Of a DNA stretch of 64,000 bases, positions 17,411 through 27,313 are shown in pieces. The stretch comes from Corynebacterium amycolatum (lineage in GTDB: Bacteria; Actinomycetota; Actinomycetes; Mycobacteriales; Mycobacteriaceae). A program made the translations under genes and the position numbers. Within the stretch, counting starts at the first letter, position 1. Each line of letters begins with the position of its first letter. The notes under the pieces are model-generated. The model ran no database searches. It was not told where the DNA came from and saw only the letters and a list, made by a program, of their open reading frames with translations. The stretch covers positions 2,108,001-2,172,000 of the forward strand of contig NZ_CP069513.1 in NCBI RefSeq assembly GCF_016889425.1, written 5' to 3'.

Positions 17411-20400
17411 CTACTCCGCTCCTGTCGACGGAGTTGCGGATGCCGGTGACATTCGCTGCGAGATTACTCGAGTCACACCATCGCCCCGCATGGTCACACC
17501 GTAGAGCACATTCGCAACGTCCATTGTTGGCTTCTGGTGCGTAATGACAATCAGCTGACTGGTCGCGCGGAGTTCCTCGAGCAACGCAATAAGGCGACGC
17601 AGGTTAACGTCGTCAAGCGCTGCCTCCACCTCGTCGAGCACGTAAAACGGACTCGGGCGAGCGCGGAAAATAGCAACGAGCATTGCCAGCGCCGTCAGCG
17701 ACTTCTCGCCGCCGGAGAGCAACGAGAGTCGCTTGACCTTTTTGCCCGGTGGGCGAGCTTCAACCTCGATACCTGTGGTTAGCAGGTTGTCAGGCTCAGT
17801 GAGAACCAGTCGTCCGTCACCGCCCGGGAAAAGCGTTTGGAAGACCGCGGGGAATTCTGCCTCGACATCGTTCCACGCGTCTGTGAAGAGCTGCAGAATC
17901 GTGGCATCGACTTCCTCGACAACATCGGTGAGGTCCTGGCGGGCCTTGAGGACATCATCGAGCTGCGTGGATAGGAAAGAGTAGCGCTCCTCCATCGCCT
18001 TATACTCCTCCAGCGCCAACGGGTTGACGCGGCCGAGCACACGCAGATCCTTCTCCGCCTGTTTGAGCTGCTTCGTCACGGCTGCGCGGTCAAAGTTCTC
18101 ATCAGGAGCAAAGTCCGCGAGCAGGTCATCGACAGACAGCCCCAACTGGTCGACGATGCGCTCTGCAGCCTCGGTCACGCGGACCTGCGCCTGTGCACGG
18201 GCGATGTCTCCCTGGTGCGCGGAATCCGTTAGCTGTGCCAGCTCACGTTGCGCCCCATTTGCCTCCGTCCGTGCCGCCGATAGTGCCTGCGACACCGTCT
18301 TCTTCTGCGCCTCGGCATCGTCGCGATCGGCCTCTGCCCGCGCCAACGACACGTTGACCTTCGCATGCAAATCCTCAGCCAGCTCCGCGACGACTTCTGC
18401 CAATTCGCGCTGGGCAACCTTAGCCATCTGCGCCTGCTCATGGCGCGCCTTCGCTACGCGCTCCGACGCAGCCTGGCGACGAAGCCGCTCGGCCTTACCT
18501 CGTACACTCGACAGCCTCTCCTCTGCCGTACGCAGCGACAGACGCGCCTCTGTCTCCATGGCGCGCACTGCCGTCAGAGCCTCCGAGGCACGGTCACGTT
18601 CGCTTGTCGACGGTTCCCCCTCCTCGGGGTCACGGTCAACGCGAGCCAAGCGGTCCGCAACCTCCGCCAATTCCTTCTGGAGCTTCGTTACTCGGTCCAC
18701 GGCTTCGGCTCCGCGCTGCTCAGCACGTTCGGCATCATGCACCACGCCGGACAGCTGCGCCGTGGCCCGAGTTCGGGCATCCGTGAGGACCTTCATACGA
18801 CTCTGATGCTCACGCAGCGCAGCACGGGCGGCCGCAGCGTCAGTGCGGCGGTCCTCTTCTTCGGCCTGTGCACCGGAGAGCACACCACCGAGGTCACTCA
18901 AACGCACCTGCGCCTCCGCCAGCTCTTCGCGGGCCTTGGCAATGTCGGCGGCGATTTCCACACCTGATGCAGTGCCACCAGCACCGCCAGCTACCCAACC
19001 AGAGCCACGCAGCACACCATCGCGGTCAACAACGCGCAGTCGAGTATCCTGCGTCACCAGCTCACGGGCAACGAGTTCGTCGTCGCAGGCCACGACATCA
19101 ACGAGCAGAGAGGTCAACGAACCCGAAAGCTTCGCGGGCACTGTCACATGGTCGAGCAGCCAGGATGCCTGTGCGGGCAAAGTGATGTCCAAGCGCCAGG
19201 AGTCGGATGCATCCGCAGAACTGATAACGACGGCACTGCCTTTGCCTGCAGCCACCAGCTCGTCGATAAGCGAATCTCCACTGCCCTCGCTGACTAGTGC
19301 TTCGGCGGCCGCGCCGAGGGCTGCGGTGAGCGCTTTTTCCCAGCCAGCGTCGACATCGATGACTTCAGAGAGAACGCCGAGCTCGTGCTTTTCGCGTAGC
19401 CACGCGGTGCCGTCGTTGGCAGCAGCGGTGCGGGCGGTCTCTAGAGCTTCGATGCGAGCGGACAAACCTGAGACGCTGCGCTCGAGGTCGCGCTCGTCAG
19501 CACGGAGTTCTTTCAACCGTGTAGAGGCCAGCTCTGCTTCCCGGTTAGCCTGTTCATAAACGCTCTGCAGCTCGGGACCTTCGAATTCGGCCTCGGCTAG
19601 TTCCTGTGCGGCGTTTTCCACGGCTTCGGTGGCATCGGCCCGGCGTTCGTCGGCCTCATTGGTTTGCTCGGCAAGGCGTGCAGCTTCGGCTTCGGCGGCT
19701 TCCAAGCGAGTGCGCAGAGATTCTTCGGCGGAAATGAGGCGAACCACTCCTTCGCGACGGTCGGCGATTGCGCGAACGGCCGCGAGGTGCTCGGCCTCTG
19801 CTTCGCGGAACGTTTCCTCGGCATCGAAAAGCGTTTCGCCGATTTCCTCCAGCTTTTCGCGAGCCTCTGCCTCTGCCTCTGCAAGCGTGGCTTCTTCGGT
19901 GGCGGCATCGTCGGCACGCTGCTCCAGGAAGTCCGGGTCCGGGCCTACCCACGGAGCGACGGAATGGTCGGCCGCGCGATCGGCGGCGATGCGGGCCGTC
20001 GCTTGAATACGCTCACCGAGTGCGGAGAGACGGAACCATAGGTCACGGGCAGCATCGGCAGCTGGAGTAATGTCCTCCAATTCGGCTTCGAGTTCTGCAG
20101 TGCGCTCAGCGGCAATCTCAGCACGCTCCGTGGCAGCTTCTACTTTTTCCTCAATGAGCTTGGCTTGACCAGCAATGTCATTGAGGCTGTCCTGCAAGTC
20201 CACGAAGTCCGCGGCAGCCAAACGCAACTTGGCATCGCGCAGGTCTGCCTGCACAGTCTGAGCGCGAGAGGCAGCCTCAGCCTGACGTTTTAGCGGCTTG
20301 AGTTGACGGGAAAGCTCACCTGTCAGGTCCTGCAGCCGGTCGAGATTGGCCTGCATCGACTGCAGTTTACGCTGCGCCTTTTCTTTGCGACGACGGTGTT

Positions 20401-20905
20401 TGAGCACGCCTGCGGCTTCTTCAATAAACGCACGACGCTCCTCTGGCCGAGACTCCAGAATCTGAGAAAGCCGGCCCTGGCCGACGATGATGTGCATCTC
20501 ACGGCCAATGCCGGTGTCGCTGAGGAGTTCTTGGACGTCCATGAGGCGGACGCGAGAACCGTTGATTTCGTATTCGCTGGCGCCGTCGCGGTACATGCGA
20601 CGCGTGACAGAGACTTCTTTATATTGAATGGGAAGTGCCCCATCGGAATTGTCGATGGTAAGAGTAACCTCCGCGCGCCCCAAGGGCTTTCGCCCGGAAG
20701 TACCCGCGAAGATGACATCTTCCATTTTGCCGCCACGGAGGGTCTTGGCGGAGTGCTCGCCCATAACCCACGCGAGGGCGTCGACAACATTCGACTTACC
20801 AGATCCATTCGGGCCGACAACTGCGCAGATGCCGGGCTCGAATTTCATCGTCGTCGCCGAAGCGAAGGATTTAAAGCCCTTCAGAGTCAGCGATTTCAAA
20901 TACAT
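17411..20905 (-). CDS. smc: Chromosome segregation protein SMC
   Basis: The 1164-residue protein is a full SMC: N-terminal ATPase lobe with VVGPNGSGKSNVVDAL (about 29-44) and the Q-loop GQGRLSQILE, two long alanine- and glutamate-rich coiled coils (about 170-500 and 660-1000), a hinge (about 505-640, including AGGAGGTASGVEI), and the C-terminal lobe with the signature LSLLSGGEKSLTALAML and Walker B FYVLDEVEAALDD. It forms dimers with ScpA and ScpB, which are not in this window, and compacts and separates chromosomes. The stop codon lies in a small duplication (TACTCCGC at 17401-17408 and 17412-17419). Confidence 0.97.
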   Translation of the reverse strand: MYLKSLTLKGFKSFASATTMKFEPGICAVVGPNGSGKSNVVDALAWVMGEHSAKTLRGGKMEDVIFAGTSGRKPLGRAEVTLTIDNSDGALPIQYKEVSVTRRMYRDGASEYEINGSRVRLMDVQELLSDTGIGREMHIIVGQGRLSQILESRPEERRAFIEEAAGVLKHRRRKEKAQRKLQSMQANLDRLQDLTGELSRQLKPLKRQAEAASRAQTVQADLRDAKLRLAAADFVDLQDSLNDIAGQAKLIEEKVEAATERAEIAAERTAELEAELEDITPAADAARDLWFRLSALGERIQATARIAADRAADHSVAPWVGPDPDFLEQRADDAATEEATLAEAEAEAREKLEEIGETLFDAEETFREAEAEHLAAVRAIADRREGVVRLISAEESLRTRLEAAEAEAARLAEQTNEADERRADATEAVENAAQELAEAEFEGPELQSVYEQANREAELASTRLKELRADERDLERSVSGLSARIEALETARTAAANDGTAWLREKHELGVLSEVIDVDAGWEKALTAALGAAAEALVSEGSGDSLIDELVAAGKGSAVVISSADASDSWRLDITLPAQASWLLDHVTVPAKLSGSLTSLLVDVVACDDELVARELVTQDTRLRVVDRDGVLRGSGWVAGGAGGTASGVEIAADIAKAREELAEAQVRLSDLGGVLSGAQAEEEDRRTDAAAARAALREHQSRMKVLTDARTRATAQLSGVVHDAERAEQRGAEAVDRVTKLQKELAEVADRLARVDRDPEEGEPSTSERDRASEALTAVRAMETEARLSLRTAEERLSSVRGKAERLRRQAASERVAKARHEQAQMAKVAQRELAEVVAELAEDLHAKVNVSLARAEADRDDAEAQKKTVSQALSAARTEANGAQRELAQLTDSAHQGDIARAQAQVRVTEAAERIVDQLGLSVDDLLADFAPDENFDRAAVTKQLKQAEKDLRVLGRVNPLALEEYKAMEERYSFLSTQLDDVLKARQDLTDVVEEVDATILQLFTDAWNDVEAEFPAVFQTLFPGGDGRLVLTEPDNLLTTGIEVEARPPGKKVKRLSLLSGGEKSLTALAMLVAIFRARPSPFYVLDEVEAALDDVNLRRLIALLEELRATSQLIVITHQKPTMDVANVLYGVTMRGDGVTRVISQRMSPASATPSTGAE

Positions 20906-20965
20906 GGGGCAATATCTTACCTGCAGTTGTGGACTGGAGCTGAATTAACCCAAGGACCCACTTGT

Positions 20966-21003
20966 TTTCACAGCCTCATTTACACAGCCTGGATTACACA
21001 GCC
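20966..21003. repeat. 14-bp imperfect tandem repeat at the amt stop
   Basis: Units TTTCACAGCCTCAT (20966-20979), TTACACAGCCTGGA (20980-20993) and TTACACAGCC (20994-21003). The third unit carries the last codons and the stop of amt; the second repeats the stop downstream. Confidence 0.75.
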
Positions 21004-22310
21004 GCCTGCTTGGCCGACGTGTAGGCCGACTCACCGTGCTGAGCAACGTCGATACCAGAATGTTCCTGCTCGCCGTGGATACGCCAGCCGACGGTTACCT
21101 TCAGAACTCGGGCAATGATGTACGTCAGCACGCCCGAGAACACCGCTGCGATGACCGCAATAATGATCTGGATGGCGAACAATTTCAGGCCGTCGATGCC
21201 ACCGCCGGTAAGCAGTCCGCGGTCGTTAGCCAGCAGGCCAACACCAATCGTTCCCCACATGGCTGCAACCAGATGCAGACCAACCACATCCAGGGTGTCA
21301 TCGAAGTTGAACTTGTACTTTAAACCAACGCCCGAGCAAGCCAGCACACCGCCGATATAGCCCAGAATGATTGAAGTCACCGGGTTCATATCTCCTGCGG
21401 CCGGAGTAATAGTCACAAGCCCTGCGATGACCCCCGAAGCAGCACCCAGCGAGGTGGGATGTCCATCACGAAAACGCTCGAGTGAAATCCAGCCGAGCAT
21501 GCCTAGGCACGCTGCCACCGTCGTATTTAGCCATGCCAGACCAGCGACACCGTCGGCAGCAAATGCCGAACCGCCGTTGAAGCCGAACCAGCCGAACCAC
21601 AGCAGTGCAGCACCCAGCATGACGAGTGGCAGGTTATGCGGGCGATGCTGGCTGCCATCGATAGACTTGCGCTTGCCGACGATAATCGCCAGCACCAAAG
21701 CGGCGGTACCAGCAGCAATGTGCACAACCGTACCGCCAGCGAAGTCAATTGGAGCGATGGCAGCCTCGCCGTCAGCGGCCCCAAACAGTTTTGCCGAAAG
21801 GCTCTCTGCAGAGTGGCTCAGCAGACCACCACCCCAGACCATGTATGCCATTGGGAAGTACACCAGCGTTGTCCAGATACCGACGAAAATCAACCAGGTG
21901 GAGAACTTCACGCGTTCGGCCAGCGCGCCAGAAATCAGCGCTACAGAAATAGAGCAGAACGTGAGCTGAAATCCGATGTCGATGATGTTCGGGTAACCGT
22001 TTGCACCCGTAATATAGTTGCCGTCATCGTCCGTGATTGAGTTACGCAGTCCAAAGAACTCGAACGGGTTGGCAAATACACCACCGATTGGCTGCGACCC
22101 GTAGGACATCGACCAGCCCCACAGGACGTAAATGGCACCGACAACGCCGACAGCGCCAAAGCTCATCATCATCATGTTGAGTACCGACTTCTGTCGCGAC
22201 ATGCCGCCATAGAACAGCGCGAGCGCCGGTGTCATGAGCAAGACCAACGAAGCCGAGATCAGCATCCACGCTGAGTTTCCCGACTGTGCAATCACTTCTT
22301 CAGGCGTCAT
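20994..22310 (-). CDS. amt: Ammonium transporter (Amt family)
   Basis: The 438-residue protein forms an ammonium channel in the membrane. It has about eleven helices and Amt signatures: ALALFYGGMSRQKSVLNMMM (about 31-50), DFAGGTVVHIAAGTAALVLA (about 169-188, with the first pore histidine) and GLHLVAAMWGTIGVGLLA (about 343-360, second pore histidine). The start has GGGGAGG six bases upstream. In many actinobacteria amt is followed by glnK and glnD and sits between ftsY and ffh; here it stands alone between smc and acyP. Nitrogen control by AmtR is expected from related species but no AmtR box was recognised upstream. Confidence 0.95.
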   Translation of the reverse strand: MTPEEVIAQSGNSAWMLISASLVLLMTPALALFYGGMSRQKSVLNMMMMSFGAVGVVGAIYVLWGWSMSYGSQPIGGVFANPFEFFGLRNSITDDDGNYITGANGYPNIIDIGFQLTFCSISVALISGALAERVKFSTWLIFVGIWTTLVYFPMAYMVWGGGLLSHSAESLSAKLFGAADGEAAIAPIDFAGGTVVHIAAGTAALVLAIIVGKRKSIDGSQHRPHNLPLVMLGAALLWFGWFGFNGGSAFAADGVAGLAWLNTTVAACLGMLGWISLERFRDGHPTSLGAASGVIAGLVTITPAAGDMNPVTSIILGYIGGVLACSGVGLKYKFNFDDTLDVVGLHLVAAMWGTIGVGLLANDRGLLTGGGIDGLKLFAIQIIIAVIAAVFSGVLTYIIARVLKVTVGWRIHGEQEHSGIDVAQHGESAYTSAKQAAV

Positions 22311-22567
22311 TTGTGCCTCCCCTGTCTGTCAGTAGGTAGTTATTAACTTAAACCACCCTGATTCCGTATTTGCGTAGTCTTTTTCTCACTTGCGTATTTT
22401 TCTAGCGCTCCGGGAGCTCTTTAGCGCCCCAATCAACTACCCCAAGACACGAAAAAATCCCCCGCCAACTGCGCAAAATCAATCACACAGAGCGAGGGAT
22501 AAAACGTATTCGAATTTTTCGGTTTCCTACACCGACATGGGGGGGGAGGAAGACAGTTAGCACCCGC
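22311..22567. promoter_or_regulatory. Gap between acyP and amt with a repeated heptamer
   Basis: The region holds the amt promoter and the acyP terminator. TTGCGTA occurs at 22370-22376 and 22390-22396, exactly 20 bases apart (two helical turns), each followed by a T-rich stretch. This could be a paired regulator site for amt. No known consensus was recognised. Confidence 0.3.
22451..22500 (-). terminator. Terminator after acyP
   Basis: Arms 22492-22500 and 22457-22465 pair at eight of nine positions, and on the minus strand the stem is followed by TTTTTT (22452-22457). Confidence 0.65.
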
Positions 22568-22849
22568 TTAACGACGGTCAAACGTGCTAAATGCCCCCTT
22601 CGGTTCCTGCCATAGGGGCACCACTGCCGTCACATTGCCTGGAGTATTCGGCCCCTCCAGCCAAGCGAGCAAACTCTCACAGTCTGCCCGTGGCCCTTCG
22701 GCAACAACTAACACCCGACCATCCGGATAGTTCTGGGCGTAACCAACCAACCCCAACTCCAGTGCCGTCGCGCGGGTGTACCAGCGAAAACCGACACCTT
22801 GAACGCGTCCGTGTACCCATGCGGTGAGGCGGACGTCGTTAAGCGGCAT
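22568..22849 (-). CDS. acyP: Acylphosphatase
   Basis: The 93-residue protein has the acylphosphatase core: [20 protein letters not shown] (the arginine binds phosphate) and [12 protein letters not shown], with the catalytic asparagine in the second motif. It hydrolyses acyl phosphates such as acetyl phosphate or carbamoyl phosphate. The ATG at 22849 overlaps the end of the upstream symporter gene by 11 bases; a GTG at 22858 is also possible. In related genomes acyP lies between mutM or rnc and smc, as here. Confidence 0.92.
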   Translation of the reverse strand: MPLNDVRLTAWVHGRVQGVGFRWYTRATALELGLVGYAQNYPDGRVLVVAEGPRADCESLLAWLEGPNTPGNVTAVVPLWQEPKGAFSTFDRR

Positions 22850-24308
22850 CGGACTCACGCACCGTCATCGGGTCGGAACCATCCCAGCACTCGATCTTGT
22901 CGTGACCGCGGAGGTTAGGCAGATCATCGCGGTGGAATACTGGATTAAGTCCCTTGGCCTTCTGCTCGGAATAGTTCTTCAACAGGGCGACTGCGACACC
23001 GCCTAGCGGCAGAATCGCGATGATATTGATGGTGGCCATGAGTGCGGAGAACGTATCTGCAAGCGACCAGACTAGCGGCACGGAACCGACAGCTCCGCCA
23101 ATCACGCACAGGATAACCAGGACGCGCACGGTGTTCAAGACAGCCTTGCTCTTTGACAGGAACGGGATATTCGCCTCGGCGTAGTAGTAGTTACCCACCA
23201 GCGAGGAGAACGCGAGGAAGAAGATGATAACCGTGACCGCGTGGATGGCCCACGTACCCACCTGCGCCGACAGCGCAGCCTGAGTCAACGCGGTGCCCTC
23301 CGCATCGCCGCCGAAGGTCGGATCGGACAACAGGATGATAACTGCGGTGATGGTACAGACGACCCAGGTGTCGAAGTAGACACCCATCGTCTGGATTAGG
23401 CCCTGTTTGACCGGGTGCGACACCGACGCCGTAGCCGCCGCATTTGGTGTGGAACCCATACCGGCCTCGTTGGAGAACAGACCACGGCGAATACCCTGCA
23501 TCATGGCGGTACCGACAGCGGCACCAGCAATCTCACGGATACCGAAGGCGTGCTCAAAAATCAGCTTGATCAGGCCCGGCACCTCGGTGATGTTGAGAGC
23601 CAAGACAATCAGGCCGAGGATAATGTAAGCCACGGCCATAATCGGCACGATGATCTGTGTCACCGCCGAAATACGCTGCACACCACCGAAGATGATGACG
23701 CCGACCAAGATTGCCAGCACAATGCCGACGCAGAATTTAAAGATCGGCGTTTCCTGACCAGTCGACTCAGCCACAGCCGCCGTGATTGAGTTGGACTGCA
23801 CCGCATTGAACACAAAACCGTAGGTCACCGTGATCGCGATGACGAACAGCGACGCCATCCAGCGCCAGTTCTCTCCCAGCCCCTTGGTGATGTAGTACGC
23901 GGGCCCTCCTCGGTAAGAGTCCTTATCCCGCACCTTGTACAGCTGCGCCAGCGTCGACTCCACGAAGCTGGTAGCACCGCCAATCGCAGCGAGTAGCCAC
24001 ATCCAAAACACGGCACCTGGCCCACCCGTAGTGATTGCCACCGCCACACCTGCGACGTTACCGGTACCGACACGCGAGGCAGCAGAGATTGTGAAGGCCT
24101 TAAAGGCCGAGATGCCCTTGACCCCCTCGGAGATGTCAGACGGCTTTTCGGTAATTGCCTTGAACATCTCCGGGATGTACCGGAGCTGCACCACAATGGT
24201 CCGCCAACAGAAGTACAGGCCTGCACCGCTGAGTAGCAGAATCATGAACAGCCAGTACTTGTCATTCCAGGCGTTGACCCAATCGGTCGCTTGTTCCATG
24301 AAGCTCAT
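22839..24308 (-). CDS. Alanine/glycine:cation symporter (AGCS family)
   Basis: The 489-residue membrane protein shows AGCS hallmarks: [22 protein letters not shown] (shown in part; [10 protein letters not shown] about 85-94), [34 protein letters not shown] (about 131-144) and [16 protein letters not shown] (about 277-292). About eleven helices. The family imports small amino acids, mainly alanine and glycine, with sodium. It sits between mutM and acyP and overlaps acyP, so the two may be co-translated. It is an addition to the otherwise conserved rnc-mutM-acyP-smc order. Confidence 0.93.
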   Translation of the reverse strand: MSFMEQATDWVNAWNDKYWLFMILLLSGAGLYFCWRTIVVQLRYIPEMFKAITEKPSDISEGVKGISAFKAFTISAASRVGTGNVAGVAVAITTGGPGAVFWMWLLAAIGGATSFVESTLAQLYKVRDKDSYRGGPAYYITKGLGENWRWMASLFVIAITVTYGFVFNAVQSNSITAAVAESTGQETPIFKFCVGIVLAILVGVIIFGGVQRISAVTQIIVPIMAVAYIILGLIVLALNITEVPGLIKLIFEHAFGIREIAGAAVGTAMMQGIRRGLFSNEAGMGSTPNAAATASVSHPVKQGLIQTMGVYFDTWVVCTITAVIILLSDPTFGGDAEGTALTQAALSAQVGTWAIHAVTVIIFFLAFSSLVGNYYYAEANIPFLSKSKAVLNTVRVLVILCVIGGAVGSVPLVWSLADTFSALMATINIIAILPLGGVAVALLKNYSEQKAKGLNPVFHRDDLPNLRGHDKIECWDGSDPMTVRESDAA

Positions 24309-24317
24309 AAGGAAATT

Positions 24318-25181
24318 CTAGCGCTGACAGGTGGGACACAGATAACTCGATCTATTCCCAAATGGCAGACGTACAATTGCGCGCCCACACCTCGAGCACG
24401 GCTCCCCCGCTTGGCCATAGGCGTTCAAGCTCCGCTCGAAATAGCCACTTTCGCCGTTGACATGTACATATAGTGCGTCAAAGCTCGTGCCGCCGGCCGC
24501 TAGCGCCCGCTGAAGTACCGCTTGGCCCTCCCGCAGAAGTTTCGCTAATCGACGGACCGAAAGGTCGCACGCCGGCACGCGACCATCAACCTTCGCCGCC
24601 CAAAGCATTTCGTCGGCATAAATGTTGCCGATGCCGGACACGATGTTCTGATTGAGCAATACCGCCTTGATTGGCGAACGCGACTTCATCATGCGGTGTG
24701 CAAGTGCAACCACATCGACAGTTGGCTCCAATAGATCGGGCGCGATCTTGGCTGCGGGTTCCGGAACAAAGCGACCGTGGTATTCGACCATTTCACAGGC
24801 CCAGACCCAACCAAAGGTGCGCTGATCGTTGAAGTTGATAAGGTGCCGAGCGCCGTCCGGCAGGGCTATGTCAAATGCGGCCCTGGTGTGGCGTCCGGGC
24901 AGCGTATCGGGCGTGTACGGAGCTTCCACACGCAATTGGCCGCTCATACCCAGGTGGATGGCAATTGCGGAGTCGTCGTCAAGCGTGAGCCACATGAACT
25001 TGCCGCGGCGATCCGTAGCGATAACCGTGCGCCCGCGCGTACGACCGATAAACTCTGCGGCACCACCGGGTTGGCGCCGCACGGCACGAGCGTTGTAGAC
25101 GAAAGTATCCTCGATGCGGCCACCGACGACGTAAGCGTCGAGACCGCGGCGTACGGACTCGACTTCAGGAAGCTCGGGCAT
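24318..25181 (-). CDS. mutM: Formamidopyrimidine-DNA glycosylase
   Basis: The enzyme removes 8-oxoguanine and ring-opened purines and cuts the strand. The 287-residue protein starts PELPEVESVRRGL, in which Pro2 is the catalytic nucleophile and Glu3 assists. DRRGKFMWL (about 57-65) holds the conserved lysine, and NIVSGIGNIYADEMLW the helix-two-turn-helix. The C-terminus has the zinc finger CSRCGRAIV...YLCPTCQR. The ATG overlaps the rnc stop by one base (TAATG). Confidence 0.96.
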   Translation of the reverse strand: MPELPEVESVRRGLDAYVVGGRIEDTFVYNARAVRRQPGGAAEFIGRTRGRTVIATDRRGKFMWLTLDDDSAIAIHLGMSGQLRVEAPYTPDTLPGRHTRAAFDIALPDGARHLINFNDQRTFGWVWACEMVEYHGRFVPEPAAKIAPDLLEPTVDVVALAHRMMKSRSPIKAVLLNQNIVSGIGNIYADEMLWAAKVDGRVPACDLSVRRLAKLLREGQAVLQRALAAGGTSFDALYVHVNGESGYFERSLNAYGQAGEPCSRCGRAIVRLPFGNRSSYLCPTCQR

Positions 25182-25909
25182 TATGCAAGTGCAGTATGCG
25201 CCTGATGCGCGGCGTGCATCTCGGCTTCCTTCTTCGTGGCGCCGGTACCGCTGCCCTTAACCACGCCGTCAACCAGCACGTCGACGTAGAAAGTTAGGTC
25301 ATGGTCGGGGCCGGTGGTGCGCACGGTGTACTCAGCAGCCGGTAGTTGCTTGGCTGCCAGGCGCTCCTGCAACAGCGTCTTCCAGTCACGACCGCGAGAC
25401 TCCGTCGGGGCATCGTCAATCATCTGGTTAAACAGGCGAAGAACGGTCTCGCGGGCAACCTCAAAGCCATGCTGCAGGTAAATGGCACCCAGCAGTGCCT
25501 CGGTGGTGTCAGCGAGAATTGAGTGCTTATCCGCGCCACCGGTGGCCTTCTCACCGCGACCGAGGAGAATGTGCTCCCCCAATCCGATACTGCGGGCCAG
25601 GTCAGCCAGCGCGTACATGTTCACGACACCTGCGCGCATCTTGGAAATATCCTGCTCAGCACGGTCCGGGAAGCGACGGTAGAGTTCTTCAGCAACGCAC
25701 ATGCCCAGCACGGCGTCGCCCAGGAACTCTAGACGCTCGTTATTGGTCAGCATGCCATTTTCATTTGCGAAACTGCGGTGGGTCAGAGCGAGCTTCAGGG
25801 ACTCCTCTGGTAGTTCAACACCGAGTTTTTCCAGCAGCGGGGCGTGATCGACGGCCTCAAAGGCCGCCTTTCTAGCCGCTTCACCGGTTAGCCGACGCTT
25901 GCGGCTCAT
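25181..25909 (-). CDS. rnc: Ribonuclease III
   Basis: Ribonuclease III cuts double-stranded RNA in rRNA and mRNA processing. In 242 residues the signature NERLEFLGDAVLGM (about 57-70, metal-binding Glu and Asp) and the second acidic pair DTTEALLGAIYL (about 133-144) are visible, followed by the double-stranded RNA-binding domain (about 175-242, WKTLLQERLAAK ... GSGTGATKKEAEMHAA). It is part of the sepIVA-DUF177-rnc-mutM run. Confidence 0.97.
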   Translation of the reverse strand: MSRKRRLTGEAARKAAFEAVDHAPLLEKLGVELPEESLKLALTHRSFANENGMLTNNERLEFLGDAVLGMCVAEELYRRFPDRAEQDISKMRAGVVNMYALADLARSIGLGEHILLGRGEKATGGADKHSILADTTEALLGAIYLQHGFEVARETVLRLFNQMIDDAPTESRGRDWKTLLQERLAAKQLPAAEYTVRTTGPDHDLTFYVDVLVDGVVKGSGTGATKKEAEMHAAHQAHTALA

Positions 25910-25951
25910 CCGTTATATCTCCTTTAAAGTCTTCGTCTAAGTCGTCGTCGA

Positions 25952-26512
25952 TTACTTATCGTCCCCGAGCGAGCCAAACTTTTCCGCCAGGCCAGCCCAA
26001 CGCGGATCAATACGCTCCTCTTCACCCGAGATGCCGTCTGGTTCCGGCACTTCCGAGTCCGACTCAGCACAGCTGGAATCGAAATCCAGACAGGTCGGAT
26101 TGAAGGGCAGATTCAAGCCCGCCTCATCGATGACGGCTTGAGTGATATCCACCGTATTGTCGACGATCTGACCAACTTCGTCCTCAACGTCTTCTTCCTC
26201 GGCATCGTCGCCTGTGATGAAGTCCTCGTTGTTGGAAAAGACAGCCGAAATATGGAAGCTGAGCTCCGGATTCAGCGGGGCTAGGCAGCGCACGCACTCG
26301 CCGGTGGCCTTGGCAGTCACAGTCGCGTCAACCATGACACCACTGCCGAGGTTCGTGACAATGCCGTCAACGACAACCTCCTCGCCAGCGGCGATGCCAA
26401 TCATCTCGACACCAACGCGGACTGGGCTATCGCCTACCTTGCGGAACTGCTCGGGCATGCCGCCCTGCAGACATGTCGAAACGTCCAGAACAAATGGGGA
26501 TGAGTCAGTCAT
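25952..26512 (-). CDS. DUF177 (YceD) family protein
   Basis: This is a 186-residue acidic cytosolic protein. The family core is visible as VDATVTAKATGECVRCLAPL (about 82-101) and the C-terminal DEAGLNLPFNPTCLDF (about 128-143). YceD homologues are implicated in 23S rRNA maturation in other organisms, and the gene often precedes rpmF. Here rpmF is not adjacent; rnc follows instead, which still suits an rRNA-linked role. The ATG at 26512 is used. Confidence 0.85.
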   Translation of the reverse strand: MTDSSPFVLDVSTCLQGGMPEQFRKVGDSPVRVGVEMIGIAAGEEVVVDGIVTNLGSGVMVDATVTAKATGECVRCLAPLNPELSFHISAVFSNNEDFITGDDAEEEDVEDEVGQIVDNTVDITQAVIDEAGLNLPFNPTCLDFDSSCAESDSEVPEPDGISGEEERIDPRWAGLAEKFGSLGDDK

Positions 26513-26541
26513 GATAGACCTCAGTCTACCCCGAAGATGCG

Positions 26542-27303
26542 CTAACGCTCGTACCGGCGGCGTTCCTGCCCCTCGGAGAAGGAAGACGGCGCGTTCTGCG
26601 CCCCTGCACCACCGCCGACGGCACCGGCCCCTGAACGCAGTACAGAGCGATTGCGACCGACATTGCGCAGGGTCTCCTGGAGGGTCTGCTCAAACTCGGC
26701 GAGCTTGGAGTCAACGTAACGGTCACACTCTTCGCGGAGGCGAGAGGAATCCGCGTGTGCGTCGGACAGCAGACGATTCGCTTCGTCGTTGGCCTCGCGG
26801 ACGACCGTCGACTCAGCGACCAGGCGAGCCTGCTCCTCACGGCCTTCCGCAACGGAACGCTCGTAGGATTCGTTACCAGCGTGAATCAGGCGATCGGACT
26901 CGGCAGAAGCACGATCCACAATGTTGTCGTACTCGTGCTGAGCATCCTCGCGGAGACGACGAGCGTCGTCCTCAGCGGCCGCAACGGTGCCAGCCGCGTG
27001 AGCATTGGCATTCTCAACGGTGTGGTTAGCGCGGGCCTCTGCCTCGTCGACAATACGATGGGCTTCTTCATCCGCAGACGAAATGGTGTTGTTCGCCCGG
27101 GCTTCAGCATCGTTGATAATCTCATCCCGCTGGTCCAAGACATCCTGCGCGTCATCGAGCTCAGCCGGGAAAGCATCCCTCAGTTCATCGAGCAACTCGA
27201 GAACACGCTGGCGCGGGACCATACAATTGGCCGACAGTGGCACGCCGTGTGCCTCTTCTAGGATCTGGACCAGTTCATCAAGAGATTCGAAGACGCGAAA
27301 CAT
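26542..27303 (-). CDS. sepIVA: SepIVA-like DivIVA-domain septation protein
   Basis: The 253-residue protein starts with a DivIVA-like segment (MFRVFESLDELVQILEE, about 1-60) and continues as a long coiled coil (about 55-215) with repeated DEAEARAN units, ending in a flexible glycine-rich tail. Position next to DUF177, rnc and mutM matches the mycobacterial septation factor SepIVA (Rv2927c). By analogy it acts in cell division or envelope growth near the septum. The gene is followed closely by DUF177 (29 bases). Confidence 0.82.
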   Translation of the reverse strand: MFRVFESLDELVQILEEAHGVPLSANCMVPRQRVLELLDELRDAFPAELDDAQDVLDQRDEIINDAEARANNTISSADEEAHRIVDEAEARANHTVENANAHAAGTVAAAEDDARRLREDAQHEYDNIVDRASAESDRLIHAGNESYERSVAEGREEQARLVAESTVVREANDEANRLLSDAHADSSRLREECDRYVDSKLAEFEQTLQETLRNVGRNRSVLRSGAGAVGGGAGAQNAPSSFSEGQERRRYER

Positions 27304-27313
27304 GACTTACATG

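Noticed and set aside
22311..22440. AmtR-type nitrogen operator upstream of amt
   Set aside because: No stretch fits the corynebacterial consensus well enough; only the spaced TTGCGTA heptamers were seen.
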